Program-made: the position numbers and the translations under genes | Shown here: positions 1 to 8,205 of the stretch, piece by piece | Layout: each line of letters begins with the position of its first letter | Position numbering within the stretch: the first letter of the stretch is position 1 | Source: SURF-32 sp964648365 | GTDB taxonomy: Bacteria; Planctomycetota; Phycisphaerae; UBA1845 | NCBI GenBank assembly: GCA_964648365.1 | Contig: CAZYLK010000038.1 | Location: 1 to 39,614 of the forward strand | Length of the DNA stretch: 39,614 nucleotides | Reading direction: 5' to 3' | The notes under the pieces: generated by a model | Database searches by the model: none | What the model saw: the letters and a program-made list of their open reading frames with translations, nothing else | What the model was told of the DNA's origin: nothing

Positions 1-456
1 TTGCAGCGTTTTCGCGCTTGTCCGCCTCATACCCGCATCTCCCGAAAGAGGTCGCGTCCACCGCCGGGCGGCTCCCAACCAGCCCCGTCGCGGTCGAGCT
101 ATCGGACTGTACCAACTCGGGGCGGGGCAGGTCAAGGGCGCGACCGCAGTATCAGCACTGATATGCGCGATTTTATCGGGGCGTTAATCAAACCCCCACA
201 TCGCCGGGGCACGACTCGACGGCCGTCGGCGCTTGGGCCACGGGCGCGCGCCACGCCCGGTGCGCGTGCGGGTGAAGCGTGAGCGTGCAATCAGCGCGTC
301 TACAAACAGACGACGGGAAGGTGCGAGGGACGAATCCCCCGACCTTCCCGTCGTCACGGTATTGGTGCGTTGCCTCGTGACAGCGCCGTGGCTGGGCGTC
401 GCGACTACTCCGCGCCTCTCCGCTCCGTGCCTCGGTGGCTCCGTCCCTTCGGCCGC
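1..456. other. Intergenic stretch without a supported gene
   Basis: I see no credible gene here. The short open frames are arginine/proline-rich, have no ribosome binding site and resemble no family. The only clear structure is the hairpin at 309-355, listed separately. The left edge may include the tail of an intergenic region belonging to a gene outside the window. Confidence 0.6.
309..355 (-). terminator. Hairpin terminator downstream of the DUF3352-like gene
   Basis: A perfect 14-bp inverted repeat (309-322 with 342-355, stem GACGACGGGAAGGT) encloses a 19-nt loop. Read on the minus strand it lies about 100 nt past the stop of the 457-2400 gene and is followed by a T-rich TGTTTG, so it probably ends that transcript. 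Its stem resembles the hairpin at 36067-36108. Confidence 0.6.
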
Positions 457-2400
457 CTACTCCCCGCCGCTTTCAGCCGGTTGCTTCGAGCCTGAGGCTT
501 CCGCCGGCTTCTTCGTCTCACCGGCCGTGGCCTTGTAGGTGATGACGCTCTGCGTCTTCCACACCGGGCCGTCCTTCATGCAGATCGACGACTGGCTGCT
601 GAAAAAGTCCAGATGCTGAACGACCGGACCGAGCTTGGTCATGATCTGGAAGACTTTGCGGATGGGCTGGACCTCGGGCTGGGGCGGCAGGAACGCGCCG
701 GCCATGGCGAAACCCATCATCATCTGCGTCATCTCCTGGGCCAGGTTGCTCAGGTCGGTAAACGACACGGCCGAGACCGGTCCCTTGGGCACCAGGCCCT
801 CGGCGGCGAAGCGCTCGTTCTTGAGCACGCTGGGCGCCTCGCCCTTTGCGGTTTTGAGGCACTTGTTCACGGCCGCGGGCGTCGTGCCGAACACCATCCA
901 TTCGCCGTGGAAACCGAGGCGCGGCTGCAACATGCCGCCCATCATCATGAGCATGGGCGAGTTGATGGCCTGGAAGCCTTCGGCTTCGACGTCACTTGCC
1001 GGCGAGATCGAGACCATCTGCCCCTGCTGCGCCTCGGTCAGGAGCTTCTGCAACCGGGCGAACCCGGCGTCGAGTTTCTTCTTGGCCAGTTCAACGTCCT
1101 TGACGCGAATCAGGATCACGCCGTCGGCGCCGCCCATCTGGGTGGCCATGGCGGACGGGAGCGTCACCATGACGTACTCGCCCGACCACCAACTGAAGAT
1201 GTCCCGCTGCGGATCGAAATCCTGAGCGGTCATCCATTCTTCCATCTGGCGGATGCCGTCGGCGCCGCCGGGGACGTCACTTCGGACGAACTGGAGGATC
1301 AGGTTGTAGAGCCGCTCCATGTCGATCCCGCCGCCCACGCTGAAACCGGTCGCCTCGGCCGGGATGTAGGTATCGAACTTGTCGAACGGCTTGCGGTCCG
1401 AGACCATCTTGATCAGGGGCGAGTCCATCCGGTCGGTGCGCACCACGGCCACCTCGTGCGTCAGCGCCCGCTTGCCCTGCGTCTCTTCGGTGACGATGAC
1501 GTAGTCCATCACGTCGACCAGGTCGAGCAGCTTGCCCGCCATGCCCAGCCACGCGGTGGCGTCCGGGTTGTTCGAGTCCTTGGCCGATGCCGCGGCCATC
1601 TTCAGATAACCGCCGACCGTCGAAGCCACGCGACGAACGTCGAAGTAAACGACGCTGTCCTCCGGCGCGGTGGCCTTCGAGAGCGCCGTCTGGAACCGCT
1701 CGCTGGAAACGATCGACTTGATGTCGGACGAACCCGACATGAGGCGCAGCACGTCGTCTCCGCCGCTGCCGCCCATGAAGAGGCCGATGACGTCGTCGCG
1801 GCGGACGAGTTGGAAGCTGAACGGCGCGCCCGCGATCCCCAGCTTCCAGTGGGACTTCTGCGGATCGGGCTGCTCGAGTGTCACTTCCTCGCTGAGGTCG
1901 GCAAGCTGCTTGAGGATGGCGACCAGCCCCTCCGTGTTCTTGTCCATCGACTCGGGCGAACCGCGGAAGAGCGCGATGTAGTCGAAGAAGTCCGGCGAGG
2001 GCTCGCCGTTCGGGCCCATCTTGATGTCGTTCAGGCGATACGCGAAGGCCGCCTCACGCGAGGCCAGACCCGCCCAGTCCACCTGTTTGATCAGGGTTAG
2101 CGCGGTAGAAAGTGCGCCTTCTGCCTCGGTGCGCTCTTCCTCGCCCATCTGCGACATCATCAGCGTCTTGAACTCGTCAAGCACGCCGGAGGCCATGAAG
2201 GCGTCGAAGACTTCGCCCCATTCTTTTTCGAGGAAGGCGCGCTCGTCGTTATGGACGCCGTGGATGTACATCCACACGTCGGCGGGGATGAACCGGCCCA
2301 GCGTGTAGGTCTTGGGCAACCCATCCGCACGGGCGGACGGCGTGAGCAGCAGACCGGACGCGACGATCACGCCCGGCAGGCACAGACGAAGACTCTTCAT
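457..2400 (-). CDS. Secreted DUF3352-like protein of unknown function
   Basis: This encodes 647 aa. The start is the ATG at 2400, with AAGGAG 10 nt upstream; the frame stays open further upstream but that part has no homology-like character. Residues 1-24 are a signal peptide (basic start, hydrophobic core, ARADG cleavage region), so the protein acts outside the cytoplasm. The mature part starts with a stretch beginning LPKTYTLGRFIPADVWMYIH, followed by several alpha/beta repeats in the style of DUF3352 (paired segments with VVYFDVRR, GEYVMVTLP, LILIRVKD-like strands). The C-terminus is a Lys/Pro/Glu/Ser-rich tail. The family's function is unknown. It is divergent from mfd across a 211-bp gap. 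The DUF3352 call comes from overall pattern, not from a diagnostic motif. Confidence 0.75.
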   Translation of the reverse strand: MKSLRLCLPGVIVASGLLLTPSARADGLPKTYTLGRFIPADVWMYIHGVHNDERAFLEKEWGEVFDAFMASGVLDEFKTLMMSQMGEEERTEAEGALSTALTLIKQVDWAGLASREAAFAYRLNDIKMGPNGEPSPDFFDYIALFRGSPESMDKNTEGLVAILKQLADLSEEVTLEQPDPQKSHWKLGIAGAPFSFQLVRRDDVIGLFMGGSGGDDVLRLMSGSSDIKSIVSSERFQTALSKATAPEDSVVYFDVRRVASTVGGYLKMAAASAKDSNNPDATAWLGMAGKLLDLVDVMDYVIVTEETQGKRALTHEVAVVRTDRMDSPLIKMVSDRKPFDKFDTYIPAEATGFSVGGGIDMERLYNLILQFVRSDVPGGADGIRQMEEWMTAQDFDPQRDIFSWWSGEYVMVTLPSAMATQMGGADGVILIRVKDVELAKKKLDAGFARLQKLLTEAQQGQMVSISPASDVEAEGFQAINSPMLMMMGGMLQPRLGFHGEWMVFGTTPAAVNKCLKTAKGEAPSVLKNERFAAEGLVPKGPVSAVSFTDLSNLAQEMTQMMMGFAMAGAFLPPQPEVQPIRKVFQIMTKLGPVVQHLDFFSSQSSICMKDGPVWKTQSVITYKATAGETKKPAEASGSKQPAESGGE

Positions 2401-2520
2401 GGGATGATGACTCCTTGCAATGCGACCTGGCCGTGGGGCGTTGTGCCGCCGAACGAGGCGTTGCCGCGGCGACCCGCCGGCCAATTGCTCGAAAGACGCC
2501 GACTTGACGGCGAAGTAAAC

Positions 2521-2533
2521 TGACGCCACGTCA
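2521..2533. promoter_or_regulatory. 13-bp palindrome in the divergent intergenic region
   Basis: TGACGCCACGTCA is an inverted repeat (TGACG, 3-nt spacer, CGTCA) between the divergent 457-2400 gene and mfd. It could be an operator for a dimeric regulator, but it occurs once and no regulator is known. A TACAAT hexamer at 2596-2601 is a possible mfd -10 box without a convincing -35. Confidence 0.25.
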
Positions 2534-2611
2534 GCCTACATGCACTTTCGGCTCGGGGCCAACCGATAATCGTGCGTACTTGTGGGTTGTTGTAGTACAA
2601 TCCGCCCGCTG

Positions 2612-5600
2612 ATGGTTATCGAGACGATCGTCAACGACGTTGCGCTCACCGCGCTGACCCGCCGGCTGGCCGAGCGCCGCGGCGTCGCCCACGCCTCCGG
2701 TCTGTGGGGGTCGGCCGCGCCGCTGATCGTGGCGCACGCAAATGTCGCCGCTGGAGCGCCCTGGCTTTACATCACGTCACACTTGCAGGACGCCGAGCAG
2801 ATTCTCGACGACCTGGAGTTGTTCGGCACGCGACCGTACGCGCTCTTCCCGCCGTGGGAGTCGCTGCCCGGGCAGGAGGACGCCGGGGGGGAGATCGAGG
2901 CGGAGCGGGCGCGCATCCTGCGACAACTGGCCGCCCCCCCCGTCAGGCCGGGCGGGGGACGCGGCCATACGGTGAGCGGGAGGGCGGGCGGCTGTCGCGT
3001 CAAGCCGTCAGGCAGCGGCGGCGGGGCGTCTGCCGGCGGCGTTGTCGTAGGTGCGCCCGGAGGCACGGACGGCGCACGGCCGGCCGTGATCGTGACGCCG
3101 ATCCATGCGCTCATGCAGCTTGTGCCGACGGCCGCCGCGCTGGCCGAGCGGACGCTGACGCTGAACCCGGGCGATACGCACGAGCCGCAGGCGCTGGTCG
3201 CGTGGGCGGTCAGCCAGGGCTACGCCCGGCTCGAACTGGTCGAATCACCGGGCGACGTCGCGCAGCGCGGTGACATCGTCGACTTCTTCCCGCCCGGCGA
3301 GCCGACGCCCATCCGCGTCACGTTCGACGGCGACGAGATCGAGTCGATCCGCCGGTTCGACGTCGGCACGCAACGGTCCAGCGCCGAGTTATCGTCCATC
3401 GACGTCCCTGCGGCCGGGCCGATGGTGGGCAAGGGCGACCGGGCGTCGCGCGATCGGCTGACCGACCTGCTTGACTACCTGCCGCCCGATGCCCTGATCG
3501 TCGTGGACGACCCGTCCGCGGTGGCGGAGATGGCGGCGACCTATCAACGCCGCGCCGGCGAGGCGTGGAGCGTCCACTCGGCCGACGTGACGCTCCAACG
3601 CATCGCGCCGTTCCCGCAGCTTCACCTGTCGCACCTCGGATCGGCGCCCGCGTCAACGGAAGACGTGTTCAACTTCGATATCAAATCGCTGACGCGCTTC
3701 GACGGCGAAGCGTCGCTGACCGAACTGCGCGAGGCCGCGACCGGACACGACGTTCACGTCTTCTGCGACAATGCCGGCGAGCGCGATCGGCTGCGCGAGA
3801 TGCTGCTGGAACTCGGCGGGGCATTGCCGACTCGATTGAAGCTGCACGTGGGCGTGGTCCATCGCGGCTTCGAGTGGACCTCGGCCGAGACGATCGTCGT
3901 CGGCCATCACGAGATCTTCCACCGCACCCGCCAGCGCCGCCGCGTGCGCCGCGACATCGCCGCGCGGCCCATTGACACGTGGACCGACCTCAAACCCGGC
4001 GACTTCGTGGTCCACGCCATGCACGGCATCGCCATCTTCCGCGGTCTGCGCACCATGCGCAAGGGCGACTCCGCCAAGCAGGGCGAGTTCCTGGTGCTGG
4101 AGTTCGCCGAGACCGCCAACCTGTACGTGCCGACCACGCAGATCGACCTGGTGCAGAAGTACATCGGTTCTGGGGGGGGCAAGCCGACGCTGTCGAAGAT
4201 GGGCGGGAAGCGCTGGGCGAGGACCAAGGAGCGTGTGACCGAGTCCGTCGCGGACCTCGCCGAGTCGCTGCTGCGCACGCAGGCCGCGCGAGATGCGGCC
4301 TTGGGAACGGCGTATCCACCGGATACCGAGTGGCAGCGCGAGTTCGAGGCGTCATTCCTGTTCGAGGAGACGGAAGATCAGCTCGTGGTCGCGGGCGAGA
4401 TCAAGACCGACTTGCGCAAGCCGCGCCCGATGGACCGGCTGCTGTGTGGCGACGTCGGCTACGGCAAGACGGAACTGGCCATGCGGGCGGCGTTCAAGGT
4501 GGTCGAGTATGGCCGGCAGGTGGCGGTGCTCGTGCCGACCACGGTGCTGGCGGAACAACATTACGAGACGTTCCGCGAACGGATGGCGGAGTATCCGTTT
4601 TCGGTCGGCTGCCTGTCGCGATTCCGCACGGCCGGCGAGCAGAAAAAAATCGTCGCGGCCGCGAAGAAGGGGCAGGTCGACGTCGTCATCGGCACGCACC
4701 GGCTGCTGAGCAAGGACATCGGCTTCGCCAACCTGGGCCTGGTCATTATCGACGAGGAGCAGCGCTTCGGCGTGGAGCACAAGGAACGCCTCAAACAGCT
4801 TCGTTCAACCGTGGACGTGCTCACGCTGACCGCCACGCCCATTCCGCGCACCATGCACATGGCGATGGTGGGGCTGCGCGACATCAGCGCCCTGCAGACG
4901 CCGCCGATCGACCGGCGGGCGATCGTCACCCGCGTCGCGCCCTACAGCGCCGCGCTCATCCGCGACGCCGTGCTGCGCGAGATGACCCGCGACGGGCAGG
5001 TGTTCTTCATCAACAACTTCGTTCACAACATCGAAAGCATCGCCGACGACATCCGCAAGATCGTGCCCGATGCCCGCGTGCTGGTGGGGCACGGGCAGAT
5101 GAAAGACGGCGAGTTGGAAAAGGTGATGCACGCCTTCGTCCGGCACGAGGCGGACGTTCTGGTCGCGACCACCATCATCGAAAGCGGCATCGACATCCCC
5201 AAGGCCAACACGATCCTCATCAACCGAGCGGAGCGTTTCGGCCTGGCGGACCTGCATCAACTCCGCGGGCGAGTGGGGCGGTCGAACCATCGGGCGTACT
5301 GCTACCTGCTGGTGCCGGCCGACCGGCCGCTGATTCCCAAGGCGCTGCGGCGGCTGAAAGCGATCGAGGAGTTCAGCGAGCTGGGGGCGGGGTTTCGCAT
5401 CGCCATGCGCGATCTGGAAATCCGCGGGGCGGGCAACATCCTGGGCGCCGAGCAGAGCGGGCACATCGGCGCCGTCGGCTACGACATGTACTGCCGCCTG
5501 CTGGAGCGCAGCGTGCGGCTACTGAAGCAGAAAAGGGGTCAGGATGAATTGCCGCGGAGCGGCCCGGAGGGTGCCTTGGGCACAATTCACAAGAAGAAAA

Positions 5601-6457
5601 GGGGTCAGGATGAATTGCCGCANNNNNNNNNNNNNNNNNNNNNNNNNNNNNNNNNNNNNNNNNNNNNNNNNNNNNNNNNNNNNNNNNNNNNNNNNNNNNN
5701 NNNNNNNNNNNNNNNNNNNNNNCACAAGAAGAAAAGGGGTCAGGATGAATTGCCGCAGAGCGGCCCGAAGGGTGCCTTGGGCACAATTCACAAGAAGAAA
5801 AGGGGTCAGGATGAATTGCCGCAGAGCGGCCCGAAGGGTGCCTTGGGCACAATTCACAAGAAGAAAAGGGGTCAGGATGAATTGCCGCAAAGCGGCCCGG
5901 AGGGTGCCTTGGGCACAATTCACAAGAAGAAAAGGGGTCAGGATGAATTGCCGCAAAGCGGCCCGGAGGGTGCCTTGGGCACAATTCATCCTGACCCCTT
6001 TCCGGCCGACGTCCACGTCGAGATCGACGTACAGGCCCAGATCCCCCGCGACTACATCGCCGCCGAGCGCAGCCGCATCGAGATCTACCGGCGCCTGGCG
6101 TCGTGTACGACGGTCGAAGACGTAGCGCAGCTTGAAAAAGACCTCATCGACGCCTTCGGCCCGTTGCCGCCGCAGATCGACACGCTGATGCAACTCGCCG
6201 AAGTGCGCGTCCGCGCCCGCCGCTTCGGCGTTCGGTCCATCATCTTAAAAATTCCCGACGTCATTTTCCGCATAGAAACAGTCGCCCGCGCCGAGCCGCT
6301 GTTTACGGATGCCCCCGGCACCGTCCGCTGGCCCGACCCGCAAACTATTCATGTACGCATGCCGCCGCGCTACCTGGAGCCCGGCACGCTGCTGCCGGTC
6401 CTGCGGCGCATGCTGGCGAAGGCGTGGGAGCGGGATGGGGTGACGACGGGGGTGTAG
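2612..6457 (+). CDS. mfd: Transcription-repair coupling factor Mfd with an internal repeat array
   Basis: Mfd is a DNA translocase that removes stalled RNA polymerase and recruits UvrA for nucleotide excision repair. The ATG at 2612 is preferred over upstream GTG 2582, although it lacks a Shine-Dalgarno. Domains in order: UvrB-homology region (residues 1-340), CarD-like RNA-polymerase interaction domain near 460 (PGDFVVHAMHGIAIFRG), helicase lobes with Walker A GDVGYGKTE near 612 and DEEQ near 711, the TRG segment (RGAGNILGAEQSGHI near 932), and the C-terminal D7 domain from about 1131. It is about 1281 codons including N-derived unknowns, longer than the usual 1100-1180. Two insertions explain this: a Gly-rich low-complexity stretch at about residues 105-160, and a run of 22-residue repeats at about 970-1130, between the translocase and D7, where E. 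coli Mfd has a linker. The frame is intact on both sides. Confidence 0.95.
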   Translation: MVIETIVNDVALTALTRRLAERRGVAHASGLWGSAAPLIVAHANVAAGAPWLYITSHLQDAEQILDDLELFGTRPYALFPPWESLPGQEDAGGEIEAERARILRQLAAPPVRPGGGRGHTVSGRAGGCRVKPSGSGGGASAGGVVVGAPGGTDGARPAVIVTPIHALMQLVPTAAALAERTLTLNPGDTHEPQALVAWAVSQGYARLELVESPGDVAQRGDIVDFFPPGEPTPIRVTFDGDEIESIRRFDVGTQRSSAELSSIDVPAAGPMVGKGDRASRDRLTDLLDYLPPDALIVVDDPSAVAEMAATYQRRAGEAWSVHSADVTLQRIAPFPQLHLSHLGSAPASTEDVFNFDIKSLTRFDGEASLTELREAATGHDVHVFCDNAGERDRLREMLLELGGALPTRLKLHVGVVHRGFEWTSAETIVVGHHEIFHRTRQRRRVRRDIAARPIDTWTDLKPGDFVVHAMHGIAIFRGLRTMRKGDSAKQGEFLVLEFAETANLYVPTTQIDLVQKYIGSGGGKPTLSKMGGKRWARTKERVTESVADLAESLLRTQAARDAALGTAYPPDTEWQREFEASFLFEETEDQLVVAGEIKTDLRKPRPMDRLLCGDVGYGKTELAMRAAFKVVEYGRQVAVLVPTTVLAEQHYETFRERMAEYPFSVGCLSRFRTAGEQKKIVAAAKKGQVDVVIGTHRLLSKDIGFANLGLVIIDEEQRFGVEHKERLKQLRSTVDVLTLTATPIPRTMHMAMVGLRDISALQTPPIDRRAIVTRVAPYSAALIRDAVLREMTRDGQVFFINNFVHNIESIADDIRKIVPDARVLVGHGQMKDGELEKVMHAFVRHEADVLVATTIIESGIDIPKANTILINRAERFGLADLHQLRGRVGRSNHRAYCYLLVPADRPLIPKALRRLKAIEEFSELGAGFRIAMRDLEIRGAGNILGAEQSGHIGAVGYDMYCRLLERSVRLLKQKRGQDELPRSGPEGALGTIHKKKRGQDELPXXXXXXXXXXXXXXXXXXXXXXXXXXXXXXXXXXHKKKRGQDELPQSGPKGALGTIHKKKRGQDELPQSGPKGALGTIHKKKRGQDELPQSGPEGALGTIHKKKRGQDELPQSGPEGALGTIHPDPFPADVHVEIDVQAQIPRDYIAAERSRIEIYRRLASCTTVEDVAQLEKDLIDAFGPLPPQIDTLMQLAEVRVRARRFGVRSIILKIPDVIFRIETVARAEPLFTDAPGTVRWPDPQTIHVRMPPRYLEPGTLLPVLRRMLAKAWERDGVTTGV
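5531..6001 (+). repeat. Tandem 66-bp palindromic repeat array inside mfd
   Basis: Units start at 5531, 5597 (cut by the N gap), 5732, 5798, 5864 and 5930. Each 66-bp unit holds a left arm AAAAGGGGTCAGGATGAATT, a hairpin GCCGC-N3-GCGGC, a second hairpin GTGCC-TTG-GGCAC, and a linker CACAAGAAG. The last unit instead ends at 5982-6001 with CAATTCATCCTGACCCCTTT, the exact reverse complement of 5532-5551, so the block is bounded by 20-bp perfect inverted repeats. Units differ at a few bases (CGG, CAG or CAA; GGAGG or GAAGG). The length is divisible by three, and the array is translated as a Lys-rich, Gly/Pro-containing 22-residue repeat. This looks like a REP- or MITE-type palindrome that inserted and then amplified. 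Confidence 0.9.
5623..5722. other. Assembly gap (100 N)
   Basis: Exactly 100 N lie inside the repeat array, so this is a placeholder of unknown true length. The repeat phase across the gap shows it cannot be exactly right: whole units would need 97 plus a multiple of 66 bases (or 31). The number of repeat copies is therefore unknown. Confidence 0.98.
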
Positions 6458-6947
6458 AAACCGGCTTGCGGGGTTGGGCAAGACGCTCCGCAGCGTAGAG
6501 CCACAGAAGTGCGATCCTAGCGTCTCGGGATGCAGAGAATTGCGCTGGACCGACGCCCCCCGCCTGCCACCTGCCATTCGGGCGCTGCCAAGGTGGCAAA
6601 CTGCCGATAAACGGAATCGACGTGCCTGCCTGTAACACGATTCGCAACAATGGTTTATGCGACATCCTCGGCTAGGGGAGGGCTTGGCACGGCCGTTGCC
6701 CTCTTCAGGGCGACCCGGCCGGGTGGCGAGTGGCCGCCGCGGCGGGGGCGACTCGGCGTGTGCGACAGGCGGCGGCCTGACGCTGCTTTCTGGCCGCGAG
6801 CCCGATGTGACTGTGTGCTCGCCAACTGCGGGCGTAGTAGTCGCGGCCGCACGACGACCGGTCGCATGGACATTGGTCTTGGCCACGCGTGGCGAGGTTG
6901 ATGAAGTCCACGCACGTGGCGATCTCATTGAAAGGAGGTTTTGACCC
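6458..6947. other. 490-bp intergenic region upstream of hsp20
   Basis: No gene is supported here. Open frames are short, proline/arginine-rich and lack ribosome binding sites. The last 65 bp hold two similar palindromes and a strong Shine-Dalgarno for the hsp20 gene. No CIRCE element was seen. Confidence 0.5.
6883..6919 (+). promoter_or_regulatory. Paired CCACG/CGTGG palindromes upstream of hsp20
   Basis: CCACGCGTGG (6883-6892) and CCACGCACGTGG (6908-6919) are both followed by CGA, with centres 26 bp apart. The second ends about 28 nt before the hsp20 ATG. They could be a tandem operator, or the second could form a leader hairpin near the AAAGGAGG ribosome binding site. Neither role is proven. 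Confidence 0.35.
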
Positions 6948-7424
6948 ATGTTGCTTCGACGTGTGAATCAGGCGGATCCCGTTCGCAGGTTGCGTTCGGA
7001 AATGGATGAACTGTTCGGCAATTTCTTTGAAGAGTTTCCGCTGTCGGCCGTCTGGGGCCGCAACCCGGCGGGGTTCGGCGAATTCGGCGGTGGCTTCCCG
7101 GCGCTGAACCTGTCCGAGGATGAGAAGAACCTCTATGCCGAGGTCGAAGTGCCCGGCATGAAGATGGACGACCTGGAAGTCAGCGTCCTGGGGGATCAGT
7201 TGACCGTCAAGGGCAAGGTGGAGCAGGCGTCGGAAAGCGGCGACAAGGTCACCTGGCATCGGCGCGAGCGGCGCAGCGGCTCGTTCAGCCGGGCGGTGAC
7301 GCTGCCGGTCGAGATCGACGCGGACAAGGTTCACGCCGAGCTCAACCACGGCATCCTGAAGGTCTCCATGCCGCGGGCGGCGTCGGTGCTGCCCAAGCGG
7401 ATTGAGGTCAAGCAGGTTGAGTAA
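6948..7424 (+). CDS. Hsp20-family small heat shock protein (first copy)
   Basis: This encodes 158 aa. Small heat shock proteins are ATP-independent cytoplasmic holdases that keep denatured proteins soluble. After a short N-terminal arm (about 1-48), the alpha-crystallin domain runs from about residue 49 (ALNLSEDEKNLYAEVEVPGM) to about 148, with the conserved LNHGILKVSMP segment near the end. The C-terminus PKRIEVK resembles the I-x-I/V anchor used in oligomer assembly. The start is certain: AAAGGAGG sits 10 nt before the ATG. A second hsp20 gene follows after about 200 bp filled with palindromic repeats. No heat-shock sigma promoter could be identified with confidence. Confidence 0.93.
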   Translation: MLLRRVNQADPVRRLRSEMDELFGNFFEEFPLSAVWGRNPAGFGEFGGGFPALNLSEDEKNLYAEVEVPGMKMDDLEVSVLGDQLTVKGKVEQASESGDKVTWHRRERRSGSFSRAVTLPVEIDADKVHAELNHGILKVSMPRAASVLPKRIEVKQVE

Positions 7425-7426
7425 TC

Positions 7427-7610
7427 GTGTGGCGCCGGTTTGCAACCGGTGAACCCATGTGGCACCGGTTTGTAACCAGAGTCGGTGTGGCACCGGCTTA
7501 GAACCGGTGAAACAAACTCAACATATGTCGACACCGGTTCATATCCGGTGAAACGGAATCAACCTGGCACCGGTTTGTGACCGGTCGCCCCCGGCATGAA
7601 TGCCGGGGTC
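7427..7610. repeat. Cluster of palindromic REP-like repeats between the two hsp20 genes
   Basis: Five copies of a GTGGCACCGGTTT...AACCGGTG palindrome lie head to tail at about 7427-7452, 7458-7480, 7484-7513, 7530-7553 and 7564-7586, with differing central bases. A sixth, related hairpin (CCCCGGCA-TGAA-TGCCGGGG, 7589-7608) ends about 20 nt before the next start codon. The same core appears at 22712-22732 and 32113-32137, and as a half copy at 16200-16214. Multiple diverged copies in a row fit a bacterial REP family; in RNA they would form successive hairpins. Confidence 0.85.
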
Positions 7611-7628
7611 TTGAATGGGGAACCAACA

Positions 7629-8051
7629 ATGACGACGAGTACGCTTGAACGAAAGCCGCAGACGCAGGTCTGCAAGACGGAGCGGAACGCGACGCCGGTT
7701 CAGCAGACCCGGCCGCGGCAGTGCGTTCGCCCGCGGATGGACGTGATCGAAACGGCTCACGAGTTTCTCATTCGGGCGGACATGCCCGGTGTCCGGGCCG
7801 AGGATCTCGAGATCCAGATCGAGCAGGGCGAACTGACCATCCACGGCAGGGTGGGCGGTTGCTGCGGCGAGGGCCGCTCGTACCTGCTCCGCGAGTCGCA
7901 CGACGCCGACTATGCCGCGTCGCTGCGGATCAACGGCGAGACGGTCGACACCAACGCCATCGAGGCGAAGATCGCCCGCGGCGTCCTGACCGTCCGGCTT
8001 CCGAAGACCGAGGCGATCAAGCCGCGCAAGATCAGCGTGACGGCCGGCTGA
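7629..8051 (+). CDS. Hsp20-family small heat shock protein (second copy)
   Basis: This encodes 140 aa. The ATG at 7629 is chosen because GGGGAA lies just upstream; an earlier in-frame ATG at 7596 sits inside a palindromic hairpin. The alpha-crystallin domain spans about residues 36-135 (MDVIETAHEFLIRADMPGV, then the terminal GVLTVRLPK and PRKISV segments). It is clearly diverged from the first copy: the N-terminal arm is Gln/Arg/Thr-rich and the loop near residue 77 contains a Cys-Cys pair (GGCCGEG). It probably acts as a cytoplasmic holdase that could co-assemble with the first copy. The intervening hairpin repeats make differential expression of the two genes likely, though this is inferred. 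Confidence 0.9.
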   Translation: MTTSTLERKPQTQVCKTERNATPVQQTRPRQCVRPRMDVIETAHEFLIRADMPGVRAEDLEIQIEQGELTIHGRVGGCCGEGRSYLLRESHDADYAASLRINGETVDTNAIEAKIARGVLTVRLPKTEAIKPRKISVTAG

Positions 8052-8168
8052 CGCATCCGCGTCGATCCGGCGCCGGTCAGGCCCTCGTCGGCGCAGGCCG
8101 GGTGGATCTGCCCGCGAAACGCCGAACGAGACACGACGCACGCGACTGACGCACATGTGACCCGTTAT

Positions 8169-8205
8169 GACGCCCCGCGCGCCTGGACCGGCGCTGCGGG
8201 GCGTC
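8169..8205 (+). terminator. Hairpin downstream of the second hsp20 gene
   Basis: GACGCCCCGC (8169-8178) pairs perfectly with GCGGGGCGTC (8196-8205), and GCGCC/GGCGC pair inside the loop. It lies about 120 nt after the hsp20 stop. There is no T-run, so it may stabilise the 3' end or act as a Rho-independent-like stop of low efficiency. Confidence 0.45.

Noticed and set aside
613..2100. Long open frames antisense to real genes (also 3979-5547, 19954-21678, 23641-25203, 28347-29870, 36817-38721)
   Set aside because: Very high GC at third codon positions removes stops from the opposite frames. The products are His/Arg/Ala-rich, lack ribosome sites and match no family, whereas the opposing frames carry clear domains.
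2596..2612. Leaderless mfd transcript from TACAAT
   Set aside because: TACAAT is 10 bases before the ATG and no Shine-Dalgarno is visible, but no -35 box supports it, so this remains speculative.
5531..6001. CRISPR array
   Set aside because: The repeats are adjacent, without unique spacers of regular length, and no cas gene is nearby. The units are in frame within mfd.
6458..6947. tRNA or small RNA upstream of hsp20
   Set aside because: No cloverleaf with a TTCGA-type T-loop or CCA end was found; no terminator with a T-run supports a small RNA.
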